Origin: Geodermatophilus aquaeductus
GTDB lineage: Bacteria; Actinomycetota; Actinomycetes; Mycobacteriales; Geodermatophilaceae
DNA length: 64,000 nucleotides
Reading direction: 5' to 3'
Assembly (NCBI RefSeq): GCF_900182545.1
Contig: NZ_FXTJ01000010.1
Location: forward strand, 1 to 64,000
How positions within the stretch are numbered: the stretch's first letter is position 1; each line of letters opens with the position of its first letter. A model generated the notes under the pieces. The model was not told where the DNA came from. It was given only the letters and a program-made list of their open reading frames with translations, and made no database searches. The position numbers and the translations under genes are program-made. Positions 40,708 through 49,185 of the stretch are shown one piece after another.

Positions 40708-41729
40708 CAGGCGAGCTCGAGGCAGGAGACGTTGAGGCCCGAGCCGATGCCCATGAGGAGCACGCGGTCGCCGCCGGACAGGGAGTCCTGCTGGCCGGCC
40801 AGGGTGTAGGGGACCGACGCCGGCCCGAGGTTGCCGCGCACCGGGAACGTCGTCGGCACCAGGGCGGGGTCGATGGAGAACCGGTCGCACATCGCCTTCG
40901 TGTGCACCTTCGAGACCTGGTGGACGATGTAGCGGTCCATCCCGGAGGCCCAGTCCACCTCGGCCGCGGCGTCGGCCCACATGTCCTCCGACAGCGCCAG
41001 GCCGGCGTCGAGCAGGCCCTTGAGGTCGGTGCGCATGAGGTCGTTGTCGCCGACGCACAGCTCGTGGTGCTCGGTCCCGGCCCGGCTCACCGAGGCGACC
41101 AGGCGGTGGCCCTCGGGGTGGCGGTCGGCGCGGCCGAGGACCATGGCGACGGCGCCGGAGCCCAGCGTCAGGGTGGCGAACTGCGCGATCACGTCCTTGG
41201 ACGTCGTCCCCGGCTCGTTGAGCCGGTCGAGGGTGCGCTCCTGCACCGGCCGCGAGTCCTCGCCGTTGACGACGAGCGCGTACTCGACCATGCCGGAGTC
41301 GATCATCGCGGCGGCGAGCTCCATGCCGTTGACGAAGCCGAGGCAGGCGTTGGTCACGTCGAAGTTCTGGCACGAGCGCGGCAGGCCGAGCGCGTGGTGC
41401 ACGGCGACCGCGGTGGAGGGCTCGAGGTACTTGCGGCTCACCGAGGTGTTGACCATGAGACCGATGGCGGCGGGGTCGACGCCGCTCTCGCTGATCGCCT
41501 TGGCGCCGGCCTCGGCCGCGCCCTCGACGAACGTGACGCCCTCGCCCCACCAGCGGCGCTCGCGGATGCCGGCCAGGCGCTCGAGCAGCCCGGGCCGCAG
41601 CCCCACGCGCCGGTAGGTGTCGGCGAGCGCGTCGTCGAGCGCGTCGGAGGTGACGACCCGGCTGGCGTCGGCGGTCTGCAGTGCCAGGACGGCCGTGTTG
41701 CCGAACCTGTGGATGGCGTTACCGCCCAT
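40704..41729 (-). CDS. oleA: OleA thiolase-like acyl-CoA condensing enzyme
   Basis: A 341-residue thiolase-superfamily enzyme that joins two acyl-CoAs head to head. It matches OleA closely: LMVNTSVSRKYLEPSTAVA, the catalytic Cys in FDVTNACLGFVNGME, the His in YIVHQVSKVHT and the Asn in GNLGPASVP, ending GIGSGLN-S. ATG 41729 gives the normal family length (about 340) and begins near the conserved start GNAIHRFGNTAVL. ATG 41777 would add 16 residues. Neither has a clear SD, so a leaderless mRNA is possible. Confidence 0.92.
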   Translation of the reverse strand: MGGNAIHRFGNTAVLALQTADASRVVTSDALDDALADTYRRVGLRPGLLERLAGIRERRWWGEGVTFVEGAAEAGAKAISESGVDPAAIGLMVNTSVSRKYLEPSTAVAVHHALGLPRSCQNFDVTNACLGFVNGMELAAAMIDSGMVEYALVVNGEDSRPVQERTLDRLNEPGTTSKDVIAQFATLTLGSGAVAMVLGRADRHPEGHRLVASVSRAGTEHHELCVGDNDLMRTDLKGLLDAGLALSEDMWADAAAEVDWASGMDRYIVHQVSKVHTKAMCDRFSIDPALVPTTFPVRGNLGPASVPYTLAGQQDSLSGGDRVLLMGIGSGLNVSCLELAW

Positions 41730-41890
41730 GTGCGGGGTCCCGTCCTCGGGGGCGGCGTCCTGCTGCGCCGCCGTCATCTGGGAGCAACTACCCGACCGCC
41801 TCCCGGCCATTCCGCCGGTCCGGTCACTGCGCCCGCCGCGGTCGCCGGATCACTGCACGTGAGGGCGCCGCGGGGGCTGGGTCGAGAGCC

Positions 41891-42061
41891 TCAGGCGGGC
41901 TCGGGCACGCCGCCGGGGTCGCCGCCGGGATCGTCCGGTGTCGCCTCGACCGGCGGCGGCGGGAGCGGCTCCGGTGCGTCGGGGAGCAGCTCGGCGGGAT
42001 CGTCCGGCACCGGCTCGGTGGGGTCGATCTGCGGATCGGGCTCCGGCAGGGGTGCGACCAT
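41891..42061 (-). CDS. Possible small proline/aspartate-rich protein
   Basis: A 56-residue frame, MVAPLPEPDPQIDP and further PDDP, LPDAPEPLP units, with no other recognised domain. A TTGACT lies about 7 bp before the ATG, but no Shine-Dalgarno is seen. The composition recalls the Pro/Glu-rich tail at 22545-24512. It may be a real small protein or a chance frame in a 130-bp stretch between oleA and the beta-propeller gene. Confidence 0.3.
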   Translation of the reverse strand: MVAPLPEPDPQIDPTEPVPDDPAELLPDAPEPLPPPPVEATPDDPGGDPGGVPEPA

Positions 42062-42191
42062 CCGCCGAGTCAACCAGCGCCCAGCCCGCTGCGGGAAGCC
42101 CACCCGTCGCCGGGCAGCGCCCGTACCCCTTGCCGCGGGCCGCCCACCCCCCGACCATGCACTCCCGGACCGTCGACGAGGACGGGAAGCC

Positions 42192-43385
42192 ATGGCACGC
42201 GACGACAGGGACCTGCACCACTCGTCCGCGCACGGCAGGCACCGCCGCAGGCGGACCCGCCGGCTGACGCTCGCGATCGGCCTCGCCCTCGGACTCGTGG
42301 CCGCCGCCGTGGTCGGCGGCCTCCTCCTGCTCCGCGGGTCCCCGTCCTCCGACGGCCGGGCGGAGGCGGCCGCCGCGTCGACCGGCGCGGGCGGGGACGC
42401 GCACGCCGGGCACGGGGGAGCGGCACCGACGACGCCGGCCCCGGCCGCGCCCTCGGGCCCGCCGCGCAGCGGTCCCACCCCCGGCCTCGGCGTGGCCCTC
42501 CCCGTCGGCGCGGCGCCGCACCACATGGCGATTGCCCCGGACGGGCGCTCCGCCTACGTCGCCGACAGCGCCCTCGGGGCGCTGCTGCGGCTCGACCCCG
42601 CCTCCGGCGCGGTGACCGCCACGATCCCGATCCCGGAGGCGCCGCCGCAGATGGTGACCCTCGCCCCCGACGGGTCGCGCGCGTACGTGTCGGCCTACGA
42701 CGAGACCTTCGCGACCAGCTACGTCGTCGTCGTGGACACCGCGATCGACCGCGCGATCATGGCCGTGCCGGTGGGCCGGGGGCCCTACGCCATGGCGACC
42801 GGCCCGGACGGGCGGCTGCTGTACGTGCCCTACTACGACGAGGACCACCTCGACGTCCTCGACACGAGCACGCTGGCACGCGTGCAGCGGATCGACGTCG
42901 CGCCGTCGCCGCACTGGATCGACTTCTCCGCCGACCGGCGGTCGGCCTACCTGACCAACCACTTCTCCGGCCTGGTGACGGTCCTGGAGCTGGACGGCCA
43001 CCGGGTGGTGACGACGATCGACGTGGGGGAGGGCCCGCACAGCGTCGAGACCTCGCCCGACGGGACCCGCGTCGCGGTCGTCAACTACGTCAGCGACGAC
43101 GTCTCGCTCATCGACCCGGCGACCAACACCGTGGTCGGCACCGTCCCGGGGGTGGGCGCCGGACCGCAGGACGTCACCTGGGCGCCCGACGGCCGGCACC
43201 TCTACACCGCCAACGTCGAGGACGGCACCGTCGGCGTGGTCGACGTGGCGACGGGCACCGTCACCGCGCGCATCCCCACCGGGGACAGCCCGACCAGCGT
43301 CTCGGTCACCCCGGACGGGCGCCGCCTCCTGGTGACCAACTACGGCGACGGCACCGTCCGGCTGCTCGACGCCGCCGGCGCCTAG
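42192..43385 (+). CDS. Membrane-anchored YncE-like beta-propeller protein
   Basis: A 397-residue protein. It has a basic, His-rich cytoplasmic start, a TM anchor at about 25-48 (TLAIGLALGLVAAAVVGGLL), a disordered Ala/Gly/Pro linker with HAGHGG, and then about seven YVTN/NHL-type blades such as GRSAYVADSALGALLRLDP, AVVNYVSDDVSLIDP and RRLLVTNYGDGTVRLLD. Such proteins are extracytoplasmic and bind partners or ligands. The function is unknown. ATG 42192 has GAGGACGGGA upstream. Confidence 0.85.
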   Translation: MARDDRDLHHSSAHGRHRRRRTRRLTLAIGLALGLVAAAVVGGLLLLRGSPSSDGRAEAAAASTGAGGDAHAGHGGAAPTTPAPAAPSGPPRSGPTPGLGVALPVGAAPHHMAIAPDGRSAYVADSALGALLRLDPASGAVTATIPIPEAPPQMVTLAPDGSRAYVSAYDETFATSYVVVVDTAIDRAIMAVPVGRGPYAMATGPDGRLLYVPYYDEDHLDVLDTSTLARVQRIDVAPSPHWIDFSADRRSAYLTNHFSGLVTVLELDGHRVVTTIDVGEGPHSVETSPDGTRVAVVNYVSDDVSLIDPATNTVVGTVPGVGAGPQDVTWAPDGRHLYTANVEDGTVGVVDVATGTVTARIPTGDSPTSVSVTPDGRRLLVTNYGDGTVRLLDAAGA

Positions 43386-43410
43386 CCCGCGGACCAGGCG
43401 GGAGGCCGCC

Positions 43411-43803
43411 TCAGCCGGCGGTCTCCTCCTGGTCGATGCACATGGTGTTGCCCTCGCTGTCGCGGAACCAGGCCGCGCGGCCCAGCCCCTCGAGGGTGGC
43501 GATCTCGCCGTCCCACCGGACGCCGGGCATGTCGTAGACCTCGAAGACCACGCCCTTGGCCTTGAGGTCGCGCACCTCGACCTCGATGTCGTCGACGTGC
43601 CACTGGGCGATGGTGTGGCCCGCCTCGCCCGCGTGCGGCGTCTCGTAGACGTTGAAGGCCGTGCCGGAGTCGGTCCGGTAGGCGAGGTTGACGCCCGCCA
43701 TCTCGCGGGCCGGCGTCATCCCGAGCTTGTCGGCGTAGAAGGCCCGGGCCCTGGCCAGGTCGGCCGCGGGGATGTTGGCCTCGACCCTGCTGGTGTTCAG
43801 CAT
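43411..43803 (-). CDS. Glyoxalase/VOC-family protein
   Basis: A 130-residue single VOC protein. Two beta-alpha-beta modules, with ARAFYADKLGMTPARE and WFRDSEGNTMCIDQEE as the usual segments. The metal ligands of true glyoxalase I are not all present. A partner in a resistance or lactoylglutathione reaction is possible but not shown. ATG 43803 has AGGAG 6 nt upstream. A DosR-like box lies about 103-116 bp upstream. Confidence 0.85.
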   Translation of the reverse strand: MLNTSRVEANIPAADLARARAFYADKLGMTPAREMAGVNLAYRTDSGTAFNVYETPHAGEAGHTIAQWHVDDIEVEVRDLKAKGVVFEVYDMPGVRWDGEIATLEGLGRAAWFRDSEGNTMCIDQEETAG

Positions 43804-43905
43804 CGCGTGCTCCTGGGGGTGCGGCGTGCACCGGGACCCGCGCAGGGCGGTCCGGGCGCGGGCCGGGACGTGGGGGACGGTCCTCGCTCCTCCGGCGCAC
43901 GGCCA

Positions 43906-43919
43906 GGGACGCAGGTCCC
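43906..43919. promoter_or_regulatory. DosR-box-like palindrome GGGAC-GCAG-GTCCC
   Basis: An exact GGGAC-N4-GTCCC between the STAS gene stop (43921) and the VOC gene (43803). It is either an activator box for VOC or the stem of a short terminator after STAS. The sequence cannot decide. Confidence 0.3.
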
Positions 43920-43920
43920 G

Positions 43921-44406
43921 TCACTCCTGACCGCGGTGCGGACGGCCGTCGTCCGGGACCGGCGCCCCGAGGTCGCCGGCCGCGTCCGGCTCCGTCGGCG
44001 GACCGGTCAGCAGGGCGCGGTGGTCGAGGCTGACGCCGTCGTCGAGGTGGCGGGTGACCGCGGCCGAGACCGACACCAGCCGCAGGGTGGCCGCCCGCAG
44101 GCGCATCGCCTCCGCGGCCTCGAGGACCGGGGCCATGCCCTCCTCGTCGATGGCGAGGACGCCGGACATGTCGAGCACCAGCTCCCGGGGGCCGCCCTCG
44201 GTGCTGAACATCGCCAGGAACATCCGCAGGCGCCCGGCGGTGTCGGCGTCCAGCCGGCCGCCCACCGCCAGGACCACCGACCGCTGGTGCAGGCTGAGGA
44301 GGGGCTCGCGGGGCCGGGGGACCGGCGCTCGGCCCGGCGCCCTGTCCGGCGCCTCCCCGTCCCTGACCACGTGCAGGCCGTGCCGCGATCGTCCGGTCAT
44401 GGACAC
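43921..44406 (-). CDS. STAS-domain anti-sigma factor antagonist-like protein
   Basis: A 161-residue protein with a STAS domain at about 45-130: VVLAVGGRLDADTAGRL, LVLDMSGVLAIDEEGM and a following helix. The usual target for phosphorylation is the Ser in DxSG; here DMSGVLAID keeps a Ser. Known relatives (SpoIIAA/RsbV) release sigma factors from anti-sigma kinases, but no anti-sigma partner is beside it. GTG 44406 has GAGGAG 5 nt upstream, which decides it over ATG 44400. The N- and C-terminal tails are Pro/Arg-rich. Confidence 0.82.
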   Translation of the reverse strand: MSMTGRSRHGLHVVRDGEAPDRAPGRAPVPRPREPLLSLHQRSVVLAVGGRLDADTAGRLRMFLAMFSTEGGPRELVLDMSGVLAIDEEGMAPVLEAAEAMRLRAATLRLVSVSAAVTRHLDDGVSLDHRALLTGPPTEPDAAGDLGAPVPDDGRPHRGQE

Positions 44407-44671
44407 GCCGACTCCTCAGCGGTGGAGCGATCGGCTGCCGGGTCCGGGGCAGGGCCCGCGCGTGCGGGCGTGCACGCAGCCTACGACTCCCCGCGCTCCT
44501 GGACGTCCCGGTCGACCCGGCGGCAGGACGAGTCGTTCGACCGTGGCGACGCCGCGGACGCGCGGACCAGGGTGGGTCGTCCCGGAGCGCCGACCGTGCC
44601 CGGCCCGTGGGCTCCCGCTCCCGCCCCGCCCGGTCCGCTCCCCCCGGAAACCGACAGAGGGCAGAGCGACC

Positions 44672-45904
44672 ATGACCGCAGTCCAGCAGCAGGCCGGCAG
44701 CGCCATCCGTCCCTTCCGCGTCGACGTCCCGGAGGAGGCGCTCACCGACCTGCGCCGCCGCCTGGCCGCGACGCGCTGGCCGAGCCCGGAGCTGGTCGCC
44801 GACCGCTCGCAGGGGGTGCAGTCGGCCACGATGCAGGCGCTGGCCCGTCACTGGGCCGGCGAGTACGACTGGCGCCGGTGCGAGGCGCGGCTGAACGCGC
44901 TGCCGCAGTTCGTGACCGAGATCGACGGCGTGGACGTCCACTTCCTCCACGTGCGCTCCCCGCACCCGGACGCGATGCCGCTGGTCATGACGCACGGCTG
45001 GCCGGGCTCGGTCGTCGAACTGCTCGACGCCGTCGACCCGCTGACCGACCCGCCCGCCCACGGCGGGCGCGCCGAGGACGCCTTCGGCCTCGTGCTGCCG
45101 TCGCTGCCCGGCTACGGCTTCTCCGCGGAGCCCAGGGAACTGGGGTGGGACGTCGGTCGCGTCGCCCGGGCGTGGGCCGAGCTGATGCGCCGCCTCGGCT
45201 ACGACCGCTACGTCGCCCAGGGCGGCGACGTCGGCGCCGGCGTCACCGACGTCATGGGCCGCCAGGCACCCGAGGGCCTGCTCGGCATCCACGTCAACCT
45301 GCTCGTGACGGCGCTCGGGGGCCTGCAGTTCCCGACCGACACCGAGGAGGAGCGCGCGGCGGCCGCCGCCATCGCCACGTTCCAGGCCAGCGGCTTCTCC
45401 TACTTCCTGCAGATGGCCACCCGGCCGCAGACGATCGGCTACGCCCAGCTGGACTCGCCCGTCGCCCTCGCGGCCTGGCTGCTCGACCACGACACCGACA
45501 GCTACGAGAAGATCGCCCGCGCGTTCGTCGACGGGGAGCCCTCGGGCAACCTCACCCGGGACAACGTCCTCGACAACATCACGCTGTACTGGCTCACCGG
45601 CACCGGGGCGTCGGCGGCCCGGTCGTACTGGGAGAACTACGGACCGGTCGCCGCCGCGGCCGCCGCGGCGGGGCCGCCCCCGCCGGACGTCGCGGTCCCG
45701 GTCGGCTTCACCACGTTCCCCGGCGAGATCTGGCGGACGCCGCGCAGCTGGGCCGAGCTGTCCTACGCCACGCTCGGCTACTTCAACGAGGTGGACCGGG
45801 GCGGCCACTTCGCCGCGTGGGAGGAACCGGAGTTGTTCGCCTCCGAGATCCGGGCGGCGTTCCGGCCGCTGCGCACCCCGCCGATCCCGCAGCCGCGCCG
45901 CTGA
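44672..45904 (+). CDS. Epoxide hydrolase (EHN + alpha/beta hydrolase, juvenile-hormone-type)
   Basis: A 410-residue enzyme. The N-terminal EHN domain (FRVDVPEEALTDLRRRL and DWRRCEARLNALPQF) is followed by an alpha/beta hydrolase core with oxyanion HGWPGS, nucleophile elbow GGDVGAGV (Asp) and the final His in RGGHFAAWE. The Tyr pair of the cap is consistent with TLYWLTGTG. It opens epoxides to diols. ATG 44672 has GAGGGCAGAG upstream. The 265-bp gap to the divergent STAS gene (44407-44671) holds no recognisable gene. Confidence 0.9.
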   Translation: MTAVQQQAGSAIRPFRVDVPEEALTDLRRRLAATRWPSPELVADRSQGVQSATMQALARHWAGEYDWRRCEARLNALPQFVTEIDGVDVHFLHVRSPHPDAMPLVMTHGWPGSVVELLDAVDPLTDPPAHGGRAEDAFGLVLPSLPGYGFSAEPRELGWDVGRVARAWAELMRRLGYDRYVAQGGDVGAGVTDVMGRQAPEGLLGIHVNLLVTALGGLQFPTDTEEERAAAAAIATFQASGFSYFLQMATRPQTIGYAQLDSPVALAAWLLDHDTDSYEKIARAFVDGEPSGNLTRDNVLDNITLYWLTGTGASAARSYWENYGPVAAAAAAAGPPPPDVAVPVGFTTFPGEIWRTPRSWAELSYATLGYFNEVDRGGHFAAWEEPELFASEIRAAFRPLRTPPIPQPRR

Positions 45905-45950
45905 CCCGCGGAGAACCGGCGCCGGCGGCGGAGGGCTGCCCGGCGGCGGG

Positions 45951-48320
45951 CTACACGGCGTCCGTCCTGCGCAGCCAGCGCAGGGCGAACCAGCCCGGCA
46001 GGACCGGCAGCCAGAAGGTCGCGATCCGGAAGAGGAAGACGGCGGGGACGGCGACCGTGTGGTCCATCCCCGCGCCGACCAGCCCGGCGATGAGGGCGGC
46101 CTCGAGGGCGCCCAGCCCGCCGGGCGTCGGGGCGGCCGCGGCGACGGCGGCGCCGACCAGGTAGACGGCGCCGACGACCGCGGGGCCCAGGTCGCCGCCC
46201 AGGGCCACCGTGCACAGGTAGAGGCAGAGGAGGTAGCCGAGGGTCGTCGTCGCCGAGCCCCCCAGCAGCAGCCCGAGCTTGCCGGGGCTGCGCAGGACGG
46301 CGGCCACGCCGTGCCGGGCCCGTCGCAGCGGCGGGAGCAGCCGCCCGGCGACCGTCCGCCGGACGGCCGGGACGGCGGCAGCGGCCACGAGGACCGCGAG
46401 CAGCGCCAGGGCGCCCCACAGCACGGCGGGCGACTCCACCGGCCCCAGGGCGCCGGCCAGCGACCGGCCGGCCCAGATCCCGAACCCGAGCAGCAGGAGC
46501 ACGTGGACGGCGGTCCCGGCGGCGTAGCTGAGACCGACGGCGGAGGTGGCCACCGCCAGGTCGACGCCGCTGCGCTGGAGGAACCGGACGTCGAGCGCCA
46601 TGCCCCCGAGCGCGGCGGGCGCCAGCTTGCCGGTGAACGCCGAGGCGAGCTGGGCGACGAGGGTGGGCAGCGGCCGCAGCCGGGAGGGCACGGCTCCGGC
46701 GAGGCTGACCGCGGCGCCCACGTAGGTCAGCGCGGACGCCGCGAGGACCAGGGGCGCCCAGGCCCAGTCGGCGTCCCGGACCCGCTCGGCCATGCCGGCC
46801 AGGTCCCCGAGCTGGGGGACCAGGACGTAGGTGACGACCGCCAGCACCACGCCGAGCACGAGCGTCCTCGGCCGGACGCGGTCGAGGTCGGTCAGCGGGG
46901 GCTCCGGGACGCCGCAGTGCGTGGAGACGGCGGCGCGGAGGTCGGCGAGCAGGTGCCCGGCGTGCTTCGCGGCCTCCCGCGTCGCGCCGCTCAGGCTCTC
47001 GGGCTGCAACCGGGGCAGCGACGCGGCGACCGCCTCCGGGCCGAGGCCGGCGACCGCGCTGTCGACGGCGGCGTCGACGCCGGTCTCCAGCGCCAGGGCG
47101 ACGAGGAGCTGGGCGACGTCGGCGTCCAGCAGCGCCGGCGCGGCGGCGACCTCGCTGAACCCGAAGTCGATCAGCCAGGGCGCGCCCGAGGGGTCGAGGA
47201 GGAGGTTGGCCCGGCGCAGGTCCCGGTGCGCGACGCGGTGGCGGCGCAGGAGCGCCACCTGCTCCCAGATCCCGTGCAGCACCGGCGGGGTCAGCGCCGC
47301 GTCGGGCAGCCGGTCGAGGGTGGCGCCGTCGACCAGGTCGTAGGACAGCAGCAGGGCGTCGCGCCCGACCGGGGAGATGGTCCGCAGGCGCGGCGTCCGC
47401 GCACCGGCGTCCCGGACGAGCAGCGACACCAGCGCCTCGTGCTCGACGGTGCGGCGCAGCGAGGAGAACGGGCGCTCGTCGCCCACGTTCCGCAGCCGGA
47501 GGAACCGGTAGGTCCGGAACAGCAGGTCCGCGGCGCGGTTCTCGGCGCCCATCACCTTGGCGAACACCCGGTCCCCGTTCCGCAGGACGGCGGTCCAGGG
47601 GACCGAGCCGCGGGCGTCGACCGAGGCCGGCTGCACGTCGACCGGGTCCAGGCCGCTGCCGGCCAGGGCGGCGGCCACGGCAGCGCGGGTCGGCCGGGTG
47701 ACGGGACGGCCGAGGAGCAGCAGCGTCCCGGACCCGGCCGCGGCGCCGAGCACGAGCGCCACGGCCTGCGTGGCCGGGAACCCCAGGGGGGCGAGCAGGT
47801 GCAGCAGGGTCGTCCCCGCGACCACCAGGACGCCGGCCCGCCGCCACCGGCGGGACACGAACGGCGCCAGCACCGCGAACGACGCCGTGGCGGCGGCCAG
47901 CCCGTCGCTGCCGAGCGTGCCGCCCCCGTCGAGGAGCCACCCGGCCCCGCGCGCCAGCGCCACGGCGGTGAGACCGGCGACCAGCAGGTAGCCGACCAGC
48001 CGGGGCCGGCGGGTCAGCGCGGCCGCGGTCCACGCCGCCGCCACCGACCCCGCTGCCAGCAGCGTGGCGGCCCCGGCCAGGACCCGCTCCACGGCCGGTG
48101 CGGCCGAGGACACCCGCCGGACCAGGTCGTCGTCGAGCGCCGAGGCCTCGCCGCGCACCCAGCGGGCCACCAGCAGCAGGAGGAGGGCCGCGACGGTCAG
48201 CACGGCGACGCGCAGCACGTCGCTGGGGGACCGCTCGTAGCCGGTGACCTCCTCCCGCGAGTGGTCCTCTCCCGCGGGTGTCGTGGCGGGCCGGGTCGCC
48301 GGGGTGTCCGTCCTCGTCAT
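45951..48320 (-). CDS. Membrane protein: degenerate PAP2-like region, kinase-like domain and YbhN/UPF0104 domain
   Basis: A 789-residue chain. N-terminal helices (about 30-205) resemble a PAP2-type core without its catalytic His motifs. Then comes a kinase-like domain (about 215-425) with HRDLRRANLLLDP and WLIDFGFSE, so HRD and DFG motifs are both intact. The C-terminal half (about 430-780) is a multi-TM YbhN/AglD/LPG synthetase-like domain (TGKLAPAALGGM, APTPGGLGALEAAL). It is likely a lipid flippase or regulator with a fused kinase. ATG 48320 has GGAGGGCGGAG upstream. A paralogue starts at 62936. The first part overlaps nothing. Confidence 0.8.
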   Translation of the reverse strand: MTRTDTPATRPATTPAGEDHSREEVTGYERSPSDVLRVAVLTVAALLLLLVARWVRGEASALDDDLVRRVSSAAPAVERVLAGAATLLAAGSVAAAWTAAALTRRPRLVGYLLVAGLTAVALARGAGWLLDGGGTLGSDGLAAATASFAVLAPFVSRRWRRAGVLVVAGTTLLHLLAPLGFPATQAVALVLGAAAGSGTLLLLGRPVTRPTRAAVAAALAGSGLDPVDVQPASVDARGSVPWTAVLRNGDRVFAKVMGAENRAADLLFRTYRFLRLRNVGDERPFSSLRRTVEHEALVSLLVRDAGARTPRLRTISPVGRDALLLSYDLVDGATLDRLPDAALTPPVLHGIWEQVALLRRHRVAHRDLRRANLLLDPSGAPWLIDFGFSEVAAAPALLDADVAQLLVALALETGVDAAVDSAVAGLGPEAVAASLPRLQPESLSGATREAAKHAGHLLADLRAAVSTHCGVPEPPLTDLDRVRPRTLVLGVVLAVVTYVLVPQLGDLAGMAERVRDADWAWAPLVLAASALTYVGAAVSLAGAVPSRLRPLPTLVAQLASAFTGKLAPAALGGMALDVRFLQRSGVDLAVATSAVGLSYAAGTAVHVLLLLGFGIWAGRSLAGALGPVESPAVLWGALALLAVLVAAAAVPAVRRTVAGRLLPPLRRARHGVAAVLRSPGKLGLLLGGSATTTLGYLLCLYLCTVALGGDLGPAVVGAVYLVGAAVAAAAPTPGGLGALEAALIAGLVGAGMDHTVAVPAVFLFRIATFWLPVLPGWFALRWLRRTDAV

Positions 48321-48536
48321 GCGCTCCGCCCTCCGGGGTCGTCGCTGGACCCACCGTGGCCCACCGGGGCCGCTCCCGGGGAGGAGCCGGACCCGGTGAC
48401 CTCGACCGGGACGGCGGATCCACGCGGCACGCGGGACACCACCCACCCGGGGAGCCGTCCGGACTACCGTCTCCGGGGTCGGCACCACGTCGGGACGCCG
48501 GACCGCCGCCCCGGTGCCGCGAGGGGCTGCCGGGTG

Positions 48537-48950
48537 ATGGCGATGAGACCTCCCACAGCAGGTGTCCTGGCGGTGCTCCTCCTGGCGGCCGCCTGCAGCA
48601 GCCCGGAGGACGACGACGGTGCGGAGGCGTCGGCGACCGCGGTGCCCGGGGCGCCGACGCTGCGGGGCACCGTCGGGACCGAGGACTCCGAGGACGCCTT
48701 CGAGATCGCCCTGGTCGACGAGGACGGGGCGCCGGTGACCGAGCTACCGGCCGGTCAGTACAACGTCGAGGTGACCGACCACAGCGGCGTCCACGACTTC
48801 CACCTCAGCGGCGGGGACGGCGCGGTCGACGAGAAGACGGGGATCCGGGAGCAGGGCGAGACGACCTGGGTGGTGACGTTCGAGCCGGGCGACTACCGCT
48901 ACATCTGCGACCCGCACCCGAGCATGAACGGCCTGTTCACCGTCACGTGA
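48537..48950 (+). CDS. Cupredoxin (blue-copper) lipoprotein
   Basis: A 137-residue protein. The signal peptide ends in the lipobox LLLAAAC (Cys at about 20), so it is lipid-anchored outside. A Greek-key cupredoxin domain follows, with copper ligands that fit the His in HSGVHDFHL and Cys-His-Met in YICDPHPSMNG (C-x2-H-x2-M). It would carry electrons or store copper at the cell surface. ATG 48537 has GAGG upstream. The gene is divergent from the kinase/UPF0104 gene across 216 bp. Confidence 0.88.
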   Translation: MAMRPPTAGVLAVLLLAAACSSPEDDDGAEASATAVPGAPTLRGTVGTEDSEDAFEIALVDEDGAPVTELPAGQYNVEVTDHSGVHDFHLSGGDGAVDEKTGIREQGETTWVVTFEPGDYRYICDPHPSMNGLFTVT

Positions 48951-49185
48951 CGCCCTGACGGGCGCACCTGGGTCGCAGCCGCACCCGGGTCGCACGGCCC
49001 TGTCGGCCCCGGGCCGGGCGCTCCTAGCCTGCCGGGACCGGACTCCGCAGGGCTCGGCCCTCCGCCGCACGGGCCGGACCGCCTCGAGCGCATCGGAGAG
49101 CCAGCATGGCCCGCTCCGTCCCGCAGGCACCGCCCGTCCTCCGGGGACCCCGGGAGCCCGCACCCGCCGTCCCGCGCAGCGCGCC

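Noticed and set aside
38164-41550. Reading frame of 1128 codons covering oleBC and oleA on the minus strand
   Set aside because: Only the part after GTG 40707 matches OleBC. The earlier part is the oleA region out of frame and Arg/Gly-rich shadow.
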